NCBI GenBank assembly: GCA_045612305.1
Contig: JAZKYU010000024.1
Span: forward strand, 1-18,391
DNA: 18,391 nt
Direction of reading: 5' to 3'
Source of the DNA: HGM04593 sp045612305
GTDB lineage: Bacteria > Bacteroidota > Bacteroidia > Bacteroidales > Bacteroidaceae
How positions within the stretch are numbered: the first letter of the stretch is position 1; every line of letters begins with the position of its first letter. The position numbers and the translations under genes were made by a program. Of the stretch, positions 1-6,806 are shown piece after piece. The notes under the pieces were generated by a model. The model was not told where the DNA came from. It did no database searches and saw only the letters and a list, made by a program, of their open reading frames with translations.

Positions 1-1569
1 AGTTTTTCATATATAGATAAGCTTGAAAGTATTGATATGCTCATTGTGGATGAATTTTATAAAGCTAGTTCTTCATTTGATGATTCGCGTAGCACATCTT
101 TGCTAAGCGCAATGATTGAACTTGGCAAGATAGCGAAACAAAAATATTATCTTGCTCCTAATATACATAATATTAAAGAGAATGTGTTCACTAAGGGTAT
201 GCAGTTTATGCGTCTTACAGATTTTAAAACTGTAATAACTATGGTCAGCAAAGTCTATGAGAAGATGGACCCCCATGAAGATAAGAACGACTTTAAGGCG
301 ATTAAATTACTAGATATTTTAAAAAGACATGAAACAAAAACTTTAGTATATGCAGGAAGTTATGATAATATAAACACCATTTCTAAACTACTTGCCAACA
401 ATATGCAAAGTAAAGAAAATGAATTTTTGAATAGCTTTAGCGATTGGCTTAAAATAAACTATGGCGAATCTTTTTCTTTGTGCAATTTGAGTAAATTTGG
501 TATTGGAGTTCACAATGGTAGGATGCATCGTTCATTGAGCCAGATTCAGGTAAAATTGTTTGAACTTAGAAATGGTCTTGATACTATCGTTTCAACTTCT
601 TCTATAATAGAAGGTGTTAATACTCAAGCAGAACAAGTTGTAGTGTGGTCAAATAAAAATGGTAGTCGCAAATTTGACTATTTTACATATCGTAATATCA
701 TAGGTCGAGCAGGTCGTATGCTGAAATACTTTGTTGGTAAGGTATATCTGCTGGAAGAACCTCCCGCTCAAGAGAATACAACTTTAGATATTGAATTTCC
801 AGAAGATGTTGTAGAAATGCTTGATTCTGATAATCCTGGAGTGGAAATTAATGATGAACAAAATAATCAGATAAAAGAATTTGAGTTATGTATGTCTGAA
901 GCACTCGGTGAAGAAGGTTTTAACAAAATAAAGAATAATTCATTGATAAAATTATGCAAACCGACTCAATTGCGTTTTTTGGTGAGCAAAATTAAACATG
1001 ATAGTAATTGGCCCAATGGATTCGATTCTTTGGCATCTACGAATTCATACAATTGGCGTAATCCTATTTCTGATGTAGCAGATTTGTTGGGAAATAACAT
1101 GAAGGGATTGATGAAAATTGCTATATGGAAATTTCCACAGAACTGGCATAAATCTATTGCCGAAATACATGAAGAACTAGTGAAAGATAGTTATGAATTT
1201 ACTCAGGAAGATTTATTCCACGCAGAGCGCTATATGTCATTCAATCTTTGTTCTACTCTGAATGTTATTAGCATACTTAAAAAAATAATTTACCCAGAAA
1301 CTCCTGATATATCTTTGTTTCTCGCTAAAGCAGCAAATGCATTCCTTCCTAAGCTCGTATATCAATTAGAGGAGTATGGATTGCCTAGAACTATAAGTAG
1401 AAAAATTCAAAATTCAGGTTTAATAGATTTGGAAAACGATGAAATGGAAATTTCTGACATTATAGGGGAATTTAAGGAAATTGGATACGACAGATTGGTA
1501 GAAAGTATACAGGGTATTCATCAATTTGAAAAGTTTATTCTTAAATTTTTCTATTCCGGTATTAGTTAA
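1..1569 (+). CDS. Ski2-like superfamily 2 helicase, 3' part (possible Hachiman HamB/AbpB-type defence helicase)
   Basis: The reading frame is open from base 1, so the N-terminus, including Walker A, lies outside the window; the first internal ATG is at 37. Visible helicase motifs in order are motif II (LIVDEFYK, a DExx variant, right at the edge), a motif IV-like stretch TLVYAGS, motif V (STSSIIEGVN) and motif VI (NIIGRAGR). The spacing and the IIEGVN/GRAGR pair are Ski2-like. About 280 residues after motif VI have no domain I recognise. Membership of the HamB/AbpB group of anti-phage helicases is an inference from overall style (DEFYK, then a YYLAPNI block) and needs a profile search. If it is Hachiman, a DUF1837 (HamA) gene should lie just upstream, outside the window. 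Base composition is clearly more AT-rich than the genes after 2.9 kb, suggesting horizontal acquisition. A strong terminator follows the stop. Confidence 0.75.
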   Translation, partial: SFSYIDKLESIDMLIVDEFYKASSSFDDSRSTSLLSAMIELGKIAKQKYYLAPNIHNIKENVFTKGMQFMRLTDFKTVITMVSKVYEKMDPHEDKNDFKAIKLLDILKRHETKTLVYAGSYDNINTISKLLANNMQSKENEFLNSFSDWLKINYGESFSLCNLSKFGIGVHNGRMHRSLSQIQVKLFELRNGLDTIVSTSSIIEGVNTQAEQVVVWSNKNGSRKFDYFTYRNIIGRAGRMLKYFVGKVYLLEEPPAQENTTLDIEFPEDVVEMLDSDNPGVEINDEQNNQIKEFELCMSEALGEEGFNKIKNNSLIKLCKPTQLRFLVSKIKHDSNWPNGFDSLASTNSYNWRNPISDVADLLGNNMKGLMKIAIWKFPQNWHKSIAEIHEELVKDSYEFTQEDLFHAERYMSFNLCSTLNVISILKKIIYPETPDISLFLAKAANAFLPKLVYQLEEYGLPRTISRKIQNSGLIDLENDEMEISDIIGEFKEIGYDRLVESIQGIHQFEKFILKFFYSGIS

Positions 1570-1575
1570 CAATGG

Positions 1576-1616
1576 AGAATACGGGATTCAGAAATGAGTC
1601 CCGTATTCTTTGTATT
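1576..1616 (+). terminator. Rho-independent terminator of the helicase gene
   Basis: A 15-pair hairpin (arms 1576-1590 and 1595-1609, one G-T wobble) with a GAAA tetraloop at 1591-1594 starts 7 nt after the helicase stop codon and is followed by the T-rich stretch 1608-1619. It ends the plus-strand transcript before the convergent GyrI-like gene. Confidence 0.85.
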
Positions 1617-1675
1617 GTTAGATATTCAATAATAGAATGCAGAATACCTATGAGAACCTGTAGGTTATCTCCATA

Positions 1676-2158
1676 TTACTCAATAGGAATCTGAATTACC
1701 GATAGCCATTATTCTGGATTTCCCTGATTCAATGCGCCGTCAATGTAGGAAGTGCGGAGAGCTCCGGCCATCTTGTAGCCTTGTTCTTCCATGTAGGCAA
1801 ATGATTCGGTAAATGATTCATGGAAGCGTTCATAAGGACCGACGTGTTTCATACAGAGTACTTTGGGAACAGCATCAAGATGCTTAAATTGTATGATGGT
1901 ATTGTCTGTGCCCACCTCTTCCACCTGTTCGCAATACTCGATATCAATGTCGGTGGGGCGATACTCCTTATTGTGCTCAATGGTGAAACAATATCCTGGA
2001 GCCGGGCACTTGCAACCGAGGCGTTGCATTTCGGGACCGATTTTCTCTACACATAGCGGACCGAGGGCAGCATAATTAGGGATTACTTCGCGATGGCTTG
2101 CCACGATAATTTCGGGCAAAGATTGAATACTGAATTTAGATTTATCGGCACTATACAT
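1676..2158 (-). pseudogene. GyrI-like / AraC effector-binding-type protein interrupted by an in-frame TAA near the C-terminus
   Basis: The intact part (1709-2158, 149 aa) matches the GyrI-like small-molecule-binding fold (AraC effector-binding domain family). It has the family's HVGPYE motif near residue 106 and ends ...TSYIDGALNQGNPE. In this family the protein normally continues NPEEW..EIQIPI. Here NPE is followed by TAA (1709-1711), and the same frame then reads W-L-S-V-I-Q-I-P-I-E before a second TAA (1676-1678). The missing end is therefore still encoded, and one base change (GAA to TAA) explains the stop. The open form lacks the last beta-strand and may be non-functional, a recent nonsense allele or a sequencing error. 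Relatives bind hydrophobic ligands or, as SbmC/GyrI, inhibit gyrase; the ligand here is unknown. It is a stand-alone domain without a DNA-binding part. The leader before the ATG is A/T-rich with no strong Shine-Dalgarno. Confidence 0.75.
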
Positions 2159-2187
2159 AATTTTGTGTAAATAGTCAAAACAACATA

Positions 2188-2232
2188 ACCCGTCAACATC
2201 CCATAGAACTGCTGACGGGTCGCTTTTTACCT
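2188..2232. terminator. Hairpin with flanking T-runs, probably the original terminator of the beta-barrel gene fragment
   Basis: An 8-pair stem (2188-2195 with 2213-2220, ACCCGTCA and its complement) encloses a 17-nt loop. On the plus side it is followed by CGCTTTTTACC. On the minus strand it comes 12 nt after the stop codon of the beta-barrel remnant, followed by a moderately T-rich tract. Its position fits a terminator of that minus-strand gene. Confidence 0.5.
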
Positions 2233-2415
2233 TTATTCTCTAAATCGTCCTACATCATTGCTGATGGTCCTCTGTTCTGCATTGATCTTCTTTTCACCAC
2301 CAAACTTCCAAGTGAGTCGGAAGCGTACCAACTGCGTAACAGACTTTGTATGTCGGTATTTAGTAGATGTTGAGTAGTAATATGTTCTGTCTAGGTGTAG
2401 CTTATTAGCAAACAT
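2233..2415 (-). pseudogene. 3' remnant of an outer-membrane beta-barrel (TonB-dependent-receptor-like) gene
   Basis: The 60-residue frame ends with an alternating aromatic/polar strand, QLVRFRLTWKFGG, followed by a short polar tail. This is the usual form of the last barrel strand of Bacteroidota TonB-dependent receptors and related beta-barrel proteins. The barrel itself is missing: the frame closes at a TGA just upstream of the nominal ATG, where the excisionase-like fragment begins. The first codons are therefore probably not a real start. A hairpin follows directly after its stop, consistent with a true gene end. Read as debris left by a deletion or recombination; the exact parent family is uncertain. 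Confidence 0.45.
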
Positions 2416-2554
2416 CCTCCACGCTCATCAACTCCCCTTCGAGTGGTAGGGGCTGATGTTTCTCACGAACTGTCTTTTCGAGTGATTCGATTCTCTCTAC
2501 CAGATTTTGAATGAGCTCCGGCATCTGCTCAAATGATACAACTTTCGTTTCCAT
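2405..2554 (-). pseudogene. 5' remnant of an excisionase/HTH_17-type DNA-binding protein
   Basis: The frame encodes 49 residues starting METKVVSFEQMPELIQ, with a short amphipathic coiled-coil region, then PLEGELMSVEDVC and a stop. In Bacteroidota mobile elements, HTH (excisionase-family) proteins often have this layout: a 'VVSFEELP..' N-terminus and coiled coil, then 'LLTIDEVC' opening the winged HTH. Here the protein stops exactly where the HTH should begin. Its 3' end runs into the beta-barrel remnant (10-bp overlap), so the DNA-binding part is lost. Family assignment rests on recalled family style, not on a search. Confidence 0.45.
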
Positions 2555-2785
2555 TTTGTTATTGTTTTTTAGTGAATTCATATTAAGTATAGAAGAGCAT
2601 TGAAGGGAAGGTTTGTGAATTTGTGATTTTTTTGCAAAAAAAGTTGTGAACGACTTTCGCCACCGACAACCAATGCCTTTTTAGTAGAAAGTACAATTCT
2701 CTTCGCCTTGTTATTGCGGCTCGTTGCACCTCATTGCACACCATTGCAAACTTGGCTAGATATTTTTGTTGAAGACATTAATGCA
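2555..2785. other. Non-coding stretch with a T7GCA7 palindrome and short direct repeats
   Basis: No credible gene lies between the excisionase-like start and the mnmE terminator. It contains three TTGTGA copies (within 2612-2627 and near 2644), a perfect 16-bp palindrome of seven T, GC and seven A at 2627-2642, and three tandem 10-bp units of the type CATTGCACNN (about 2723-2752). These could be operator or recombinase-binding sites of the lost element, or chance. No att core can be fixed without the other element end. Confidence 0.4.
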
Positions 2786-2824
2786 TAGAAAAATCCCGAA
2801 AGTCGAGTCTAACTTTCGGGATTT
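2786..2824 (-). terminator. Rho-independent terminator of mnmE
   Basis: A perfect 13-pair stem (2791-2803 with 2812-2824) with an 8-nt loop is followed, in the minus direction, by TTTTT at 2790-2786. It lies about 78 nt after the mnmE stop. The short plus-side T-tract may give some bidirectional activity. Confidence 0.85.
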
Positions 2825-2901
2825 ATTCGTCTATTTTTGTGGGAATTTCTGTCGCTATTTGTGAGCGTTAGCGTTTGTTAGTGTGCATTAGAGGGCGTTA
2901 G

Positions 2902-4320
2902 TTACTTACCTATGCAGAAATTTGCGAATATAGAGCCTAAAACTTCGTCGCAAGTCACTTCGCCGATAATTTCGGAGAGGTTGCGGAGGGCGGCGCGCAG
3001 GTTCTCGCTCACAAGGTCGCTACCTAGACCATCGGCAAGGCCTTGCTTAACATCTCGTATATTGGAAAGGGCACGTTTGAGGGCTTCGTAATGACGGGCG
3101 TTGGTTACCACAACGTCGTGTGTAGAGATATTGGGCAGGGATGCAGAACGCACGAGGAACTCTTCGAGCTTGTCCATATTAGTCCCGAGACGGGCCGATA
3201 TTGCCCACAAGTCGTGCTCGTCCCACTCTATGCCGGCGCCATATTTTTGCACGAGCTCACCACTCCATTGCATAACTTTTGAAAGAGCGAGAGGGTCAAC
3301 AACATCGCACTTGTTCACAAGCACTGCAAGGCGTTTGCCACGGCACACAGGAAGGAGGCGCTTGGCTAGTTCTTCTATGGCCGAAAGCTCTTGCAGGGGG
3401 TCTATCATCCAAAGAGCGATAGAGGATTTTGATAGTTGGTCGAGGGTGCGCTCGATACCCATCTTTTCCACGACATCGAATGTTTCGCGCAAGCCGGCTG
3501 TGTCGATAAAGCGGAAGGTTACACCACTCAAGGTCATCACACCTTCGATGGTGTCGCGCGTGGTGCCTTGTATGTCGCTCACGATGGCTCTGTCTTCGTG
3601 CAGAAGAGCGTTGAGAAGAGTGCTCTTGCCGGCGTTTGTTTCGCCTACTATAGCCACAGGCACTCCATTCTTTACAGCATTACCCACACTGAAAGAGGAT
3701 GCAAGGCGGCTCATAACCTCCTCTATCTCGTTGCAGAGCGAGAGAAGTTGTGTGCGGTCGGCAAAAGTTACATCTTCCTCACTAAAGTCGAGCTCAAGCT
3801 CCATAAGGGAGGTGAGGGTGAGGAGCTTATCGCGCAAACGCGACAGAAGTTCGCTGAAACCGCCCTTCAATTGATTGAGCGCCAAGCGATGCGATGCGCG
3901 CGAGGTAGATGCGATGAGGTCGGCTACAGCTTCGGCACGGCTGAGATCCATCTTGCCGTTTAGGAAGGCGCGCATAGTAAACTCGCCGGCATCGGCTTGA
4001 CGCGCACCATTATCGAAAAGGGTGAGCAGGAGCTGCTGTGTGATGTAGGGCGATGCGTGGCAACTTATCTCCACGCTATCTTCACCGGTGTAGCTGTGAG
4101 GGGCACGCATAACGGTCACAAGCACCTCGTCGAGCTGTTCGTCGGGAGCTGAGTATATGTCGCCGAAGGCAACTGTGTGGCTTTTGCGAGAGGCAAGGGC
4201 TACACCCTTTCTGGGGACAAATATTTTATCGACTATAGCCACAGCTTCGGGACCCGAAACTCTGATTACATTTATTGCCCCACCCTGCGGGGTTGCCAAC
4301 GCGCATATAGTATCCTTCAT
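2902..4320 (-). CDS. mnmE: tRNA uridine-5-carboxymethylaminomethyl(34) synthesis GTPase MnmE
   Basis: With MnmG (not in this window), MnmE installs the carboxymethylaminomethyl group at C5 of wobble uridine 34 of certain tRNAs, using GTP and a folate-derived one-carbon unit. The 472-residue length is typical. The N-terminal folate-binding domain starts at DTICALATPQGGAINVIR, a helical domain surrounds an inserted G domain, and the C-terminus is CIGK with the conserved Cys469. G-domain motifs are G1 GETNAGKS (226-233), G2 GTTRD (252-256), G3 DTAG (273-276) and G4 NKCD (336-339). The ATG start gives the canonical N-terminus. It is flanked by terminators on both sides, so it is likely monocistronic with its own promoter in the short gap upstream. 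Its 3' end borders the accessory region; the same gene end (also called trmE/thdF) is the integration site of Salmonella genomic island 1. Confidence 0.97.
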   Translation of the reverse strand: MKDTICALATPQGGAINVIRVSGPEAVAIVDKIFVPRKGVALASRKSHTVAFGDIYSAPDEQLDEVLVTVMRAPHSYTGEDSVEISCHASPYITQQLLLTLFDNGARQADAGEFTMRAFLNGKMDLSRAEAVADLIASTSRASHRLALNQLKGGFSELLSRLRDKLLTLTSLMELELDFSEEDVTFADRTQLLSLCNEIEEVMSRLASSFSVGNAVKNGVPVAIVGETNAGKSTLLNALLHEDRAIVSDIQGTTRDTIEGVMTLSGVTFRFIDTAGLRETFDVVEKMGIERTLDQLSKSSIALWMIDPLQELSAIEELAKRLLPVCRGKRLAVLVNKCDVVDPLALSKVMQWSGELVQKYGAGIEWDEHDLWAISARLGTNMDKLEEFLVRSASLPNISTHDVVVTNARHYEALKRALSNIRDVKQGLADGLGSDLVSENLRAALRNLSEIIGEVTCDEVLGSIFANFCIGK

Positions 4321-4352
4321 ATTTTTGCTGTAAATTATGTATGTGTTATATA

Positions 4353-4378
4353 CAAAAAGGGGACAATGCCCCTTTTTG
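4353..4378 (-). terminator. Terminator of the nucleoside phosphorylase operon
   Basis: A 10-pair hairpin (CAAAAAGGGG, 6-nt loop, CCCCTTTTTG) lies 27 nt after the phosphorylase stop on the minus strand, with the T-run built into its 3' arm. It separates that operon from mnmE. Confidence 0.85.
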
Positions 4379-4405
4379 CAGTGTGAGGGTGTTGTTTTTT
4401 TTAAA

Positions 4406-5278
4406 TCAGATGCGGTCGAGCACAGTTTGTATAAGCTCGCGCATCTTCTCGTTATAATCGATCGTAGCGTTCTTTGTCAAGCGGTTGGCTATGACAAGGC
4501 ACACGGTTACCGCCTTGTGCCCCATGAGCGCAGCGAGACCTGCAAGAGCCGAGCTCTCCATCTCGAAGTTTGTTATCTTCTGCCCTTTGTACTCGAACGA
4601 CTCTATCAACTCGTTCTGTTTGGGGAAGGCAAGAGGAACGCGCAGTTGCCTACCCTGCGGGCCAAAGAAGCCACCACAAGCGATTGTGACACCACGCACC
4701 ATATCGCTCTGTGCGATGCGCTCTACAAGCTCACCATCGGCAGGCACCGTGTAAGGGGCACAAAGCAAAGGCGACCAATTGAGATGCTGCTTGAACGCCT
4801 CTTCAAATTCAAGGTCGCACGCCTCGTTGCGGCCCGCATAGAAGTTGAGCAAGCCATCGAAGCCTACCGACTTTACCGAGCAGATGAACGAGCCTGTGGG
4901 GCAAAACTCTTGCAAGCCGCCACAAGTGCCTATGCGCACCATCTGCAGTTGTTTAAAGTCGTCCTTCTCGTAACGTGTATTAAAATCGATGTTTGCAAGC
5001 GCATCGAGCTCATTGACAACGATGTCGATGTTATCGCAACCTATGCCCGTGCCAACAACTGTCACACGCTTACCTTTATACGTTCCCGTGATGGTGCGAA
5101 ACTCACGCGCAGAGATATCACACTCTTGCGTGTCGAAAAATTCTGCAACTTTTGGCACCCTGTTAGGGTCGCCCACCAAAATAACTTTATCCGCTAACTG
5201 TTCGGGCTTAACACCCAAGTGATACACAGCCCCGTTGGGCTCGATCAACAACTCCGAAGGAGCAAAATAACGCTTCAT
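4406..5278 (-). CDS. Nucleoside phosphorylase (uridine/purine phosphorylase superfamily)
   Basis: This enzyme splits a nucleoside with phosphate into free base and (deoxy)ribose-1-phosphate in cytosolic salvage. Family signatures are the phosphate-binding GDPNR (36-40), VVGTGIG near 75-80, RIGTCGG (115-121) and NFEMESSALAGLA near residue 230, where the Glu contacts the ribose. At 290 residues it is longer than E. coli Udp, as usual for Bacteroidota members. The frame also opens at a TTG two codons upstream (5282-5284), but the ATG at 5276-5278 gives the cleaner N-terminus MKRYFAPSELL. Substrate (uridine or purine) cannot be settled by eye. It is last in a minus-strand series after floA (43-nt gap) and is followed by a terminator. 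Confidence 0.9.
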   Translation of the reverse strand: MKRYFAPSELLIEPNGAVYHLGVKPEQLADKVILVGDPNRVPKVAEFFDTQECDISAREFRTITGTYKGKRVTVVGTGIGCDNIDIVVNELDALANIDFNTRYEKDDFKQLQMVRIGTCGGLQEFCPTGSFICSVKSVGFDGLLNFYAGRNEACDLEFEEAFKQHLNWSPLLCAPYTVPADGELVERIAQSDMVRGVTIACGGFFGPQGRQLRVPLAFPKQNELIESFEYKGQKITNFEMESSALAGLAALMGHKAVTVCLVIANRLTKNATIDYNEKMRELIQTVLDRI

Positions 5279-5321
5279 AATCAACTCTCTTTAAATATTA
5301 ACGGTATACACAGGTCGTTTG

Positions 5322-6284
5322 TCAGCCTTTCGCAATATTGTCGCGCATAGCTGTGTCGGCCTGAATATTCTTCATACGATAATAGTCCATAATACCAAGG
5401 TTTCCGTTGCGGAAAGCCTCGGCCATAGCCTTGGGCACCTCGGCCTCGGCCTCTATAACGTGGGCACGAGCCTCCTGTGCACGAGCCTTCATCTCCTGCT
5501 CAAGAGCAACCGCGATGGCACGACGCTCCTCGGCCTTCGCCTGCGCAATATTCTTGTCGGCGTTAGCCTGGTCCATCTGCAGGGCCGCACCGATGTTCTT
5601 ACCTATGTCGATATCGGCAATATCGATAGAGAGTATCTCGAAGGCGGTACCCGCATCAAGTCCCTTCTTTAACACAAGTTTAGATATAGAATCGGGGTTC
5701 TCGAGCACCGCTTTGTGGTTTTCCGACGAGCCGATAGACGACACAATACCCTCGCCCACACGCGCAAGCACTGTATCCTCGCCTGCACCGCCGACAAGAC
5801 GTTTAATGTTGGCACGCACTGTGACGCGAGCTATAGCAATGAGCTGAATACCATCCTTTGCCACAGCTGTAACGTGGGGAGTATCTATAACTTTGGGATT
5901 AACAGACATCTGCACCGCCTCGAACACATCGCGACCAGCAAGGTCTATGGCTGTTGCCATCTGGAACGAAAGCTCGAAGTTGGCCTTTGACGCCGACACA
6001 AGAGCGTGCACCACCTTCTCCACGTGACCGCCGGCAAGGTAGTGAGCTTCGAGATCGTCGCGGGTTATATTTTCGAGCCCCGCCTTGTGAGCCTCAATCA
6101 TAGCAGCCACAATTGTGTGGGGAGGCACGTTACGTATGCGCATCAAAAAGAGCTGTATGAGCGACACATACACACCCGACACCGAAGCCGACAGCCACAG
6201 CATAAAGGGCACATAATGAAAGAATATAGACAGCACCACCAGCACAGCCACCGACACTATCCCAATTAACATAAAATTTTCCAT
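5322..6284 (-). CDS. floA: Flotillin-like protein FloA
   Basis: FloA is a bacterial flotillin that organises membrane microdomains. The 320-residue protein has an N-terminal hydrophobic region (about 5-49) with two stretches that can form a membrane hairpin, then the SPFH-like domain starting with RIRNVPPHTIVAAMIEAHKAG, a near-invariant FloA block. An Ala/Glu-rich coiled-coil segment follows (about 240-285, repeats of the AKAEERRA/EAEAEVPKA type). The C-terminus matches the usual FloA end. The partner NfeD-like gene lies 46 nt upstream in the same direction, the standard nfeD-floA arrangement. Together they likely affect envelope protein organisation. Confidence 0.95.
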   Translation of the reverse strand: MENFMLIGIVSVAVLVVLSIFFHYVPFMLWLSASVSGVYVSLIQLFLMRIRNVPPHTIVAAMIEAHKAGLENITRDDLEAHYLAGGHVEKVVHALVSASKANFELSFQMATAIDLAGRDVFEAVQMSVNPKVIDTPHVTAVAKDGIQLIAIARVTVRANIKRLVGGAGEDTVLARVGEGIVSSIGSSENHKAVLENPDSISKLVLKKGLDAGTAFEILSIDIADIDIGKNIGAALQMDQANADKNIAQAKAEERRAIAVALEQEMKARAQEARAHVIEAEAEVPKAMAEAFRNGNLGIMDYYRMKNIQADTAMRDNIAKG

Positions 6285-6330
6285 AACTATATTGTTTTAA
6301 ATTTGTACAAACCAAGCAAGGGTGCAAGTT

Positions 6331-6795
6331 TCACTTTCTCTTTACAAAAACCGTATCCTCGGTTATGCGCGCGACGTACACGCTCTCGCCCTCATCTATA
6401 AAGCCCATAGCCGATGTAACCTCGAGCTGACGGCCTGCAAAATCGGCCTCGCCAACAAGTGCTAAACGGGTGAGAGCAACACCCTCGTCGCCCACCTTTA
6501 AAGTATCGACAAGAGGGTTTTTGGTAGACGAGTCGATGCTCTTTTTCAAAGCCACACGACGGAAAGTTTTGCCGCTTACCGCCCACGACACAAACAATAC
6601 TATGGCCACAACCACAATGCCCAGCACAACCCACCCTGCGAGCACACCAAGCACTGTAAAAGCATACACCACAGCCGCAACAAGAGAAGCAACGCCTGTT
6701 ACACCCACAAGGCCAAAACCCGGTATGAGCGCAACCTCTACCGCAAGCAGCAGAACGCCCAAAAGCACAAACACACCAATTATAACAAGTTCCAT
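6331..6795 (-). CDS. NfeD-family membrane protein (short form)
   Basis: The 154-residue protein has about three N-terminal hydrophobic segments (roughly 3-25, 27-50 and 53-73, rich in Gly/Val/Ala). A soluble C-terminal OB-like domain follows (about 95-152, with GDEGVALTRL and GEADFAGRQLEV typical of the NfeD C-terminal fold). It is the short NfeD type lacking the ClpP-like serine protease domain of long NfeD. NfeD-like proteins are the usual genetic and probable physical partners of FloA. It starts 11 nt after the stop of the TPR/PD40 gene, implying co-transcription. Confidence 0.9.
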   Translation of the reverse strand: MELVIIGVFVLLGVLLLAVEVALIPGFGLVGVTGVASLVAAVVYAFTVLGVLAGWVVLGIVVVAIVLFVSWAVSGKTFRRVALKKSIDSSTKNPLVDTLKVGDEGVALTRLALVGEADFAGRQLEVTSAMGFIDEGESVYVARITEDTVFVKRK

Positions 6796-6806
6796 AAAAA
6801 AACGGG

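Noticed and set aside
3101..3874. 257-codon plus-strand frame opposite mnmE
   Set aside because: Ser/Arg-rich translation typical of antisense shadow; mnmE is certain.
4337..5197. Long plus-strand frame opposite the nucleoside phosphorylase
   Set aside because: It is antisense to a clearly recognised gene, has Cys/His/Arg-rich composition and no recognisable domain.
5279..5284. TTG start two codons upstream for the nucleoside phosphorylase
   Set aside because: A normal ATG follows at once and gives the expected N-terminus.
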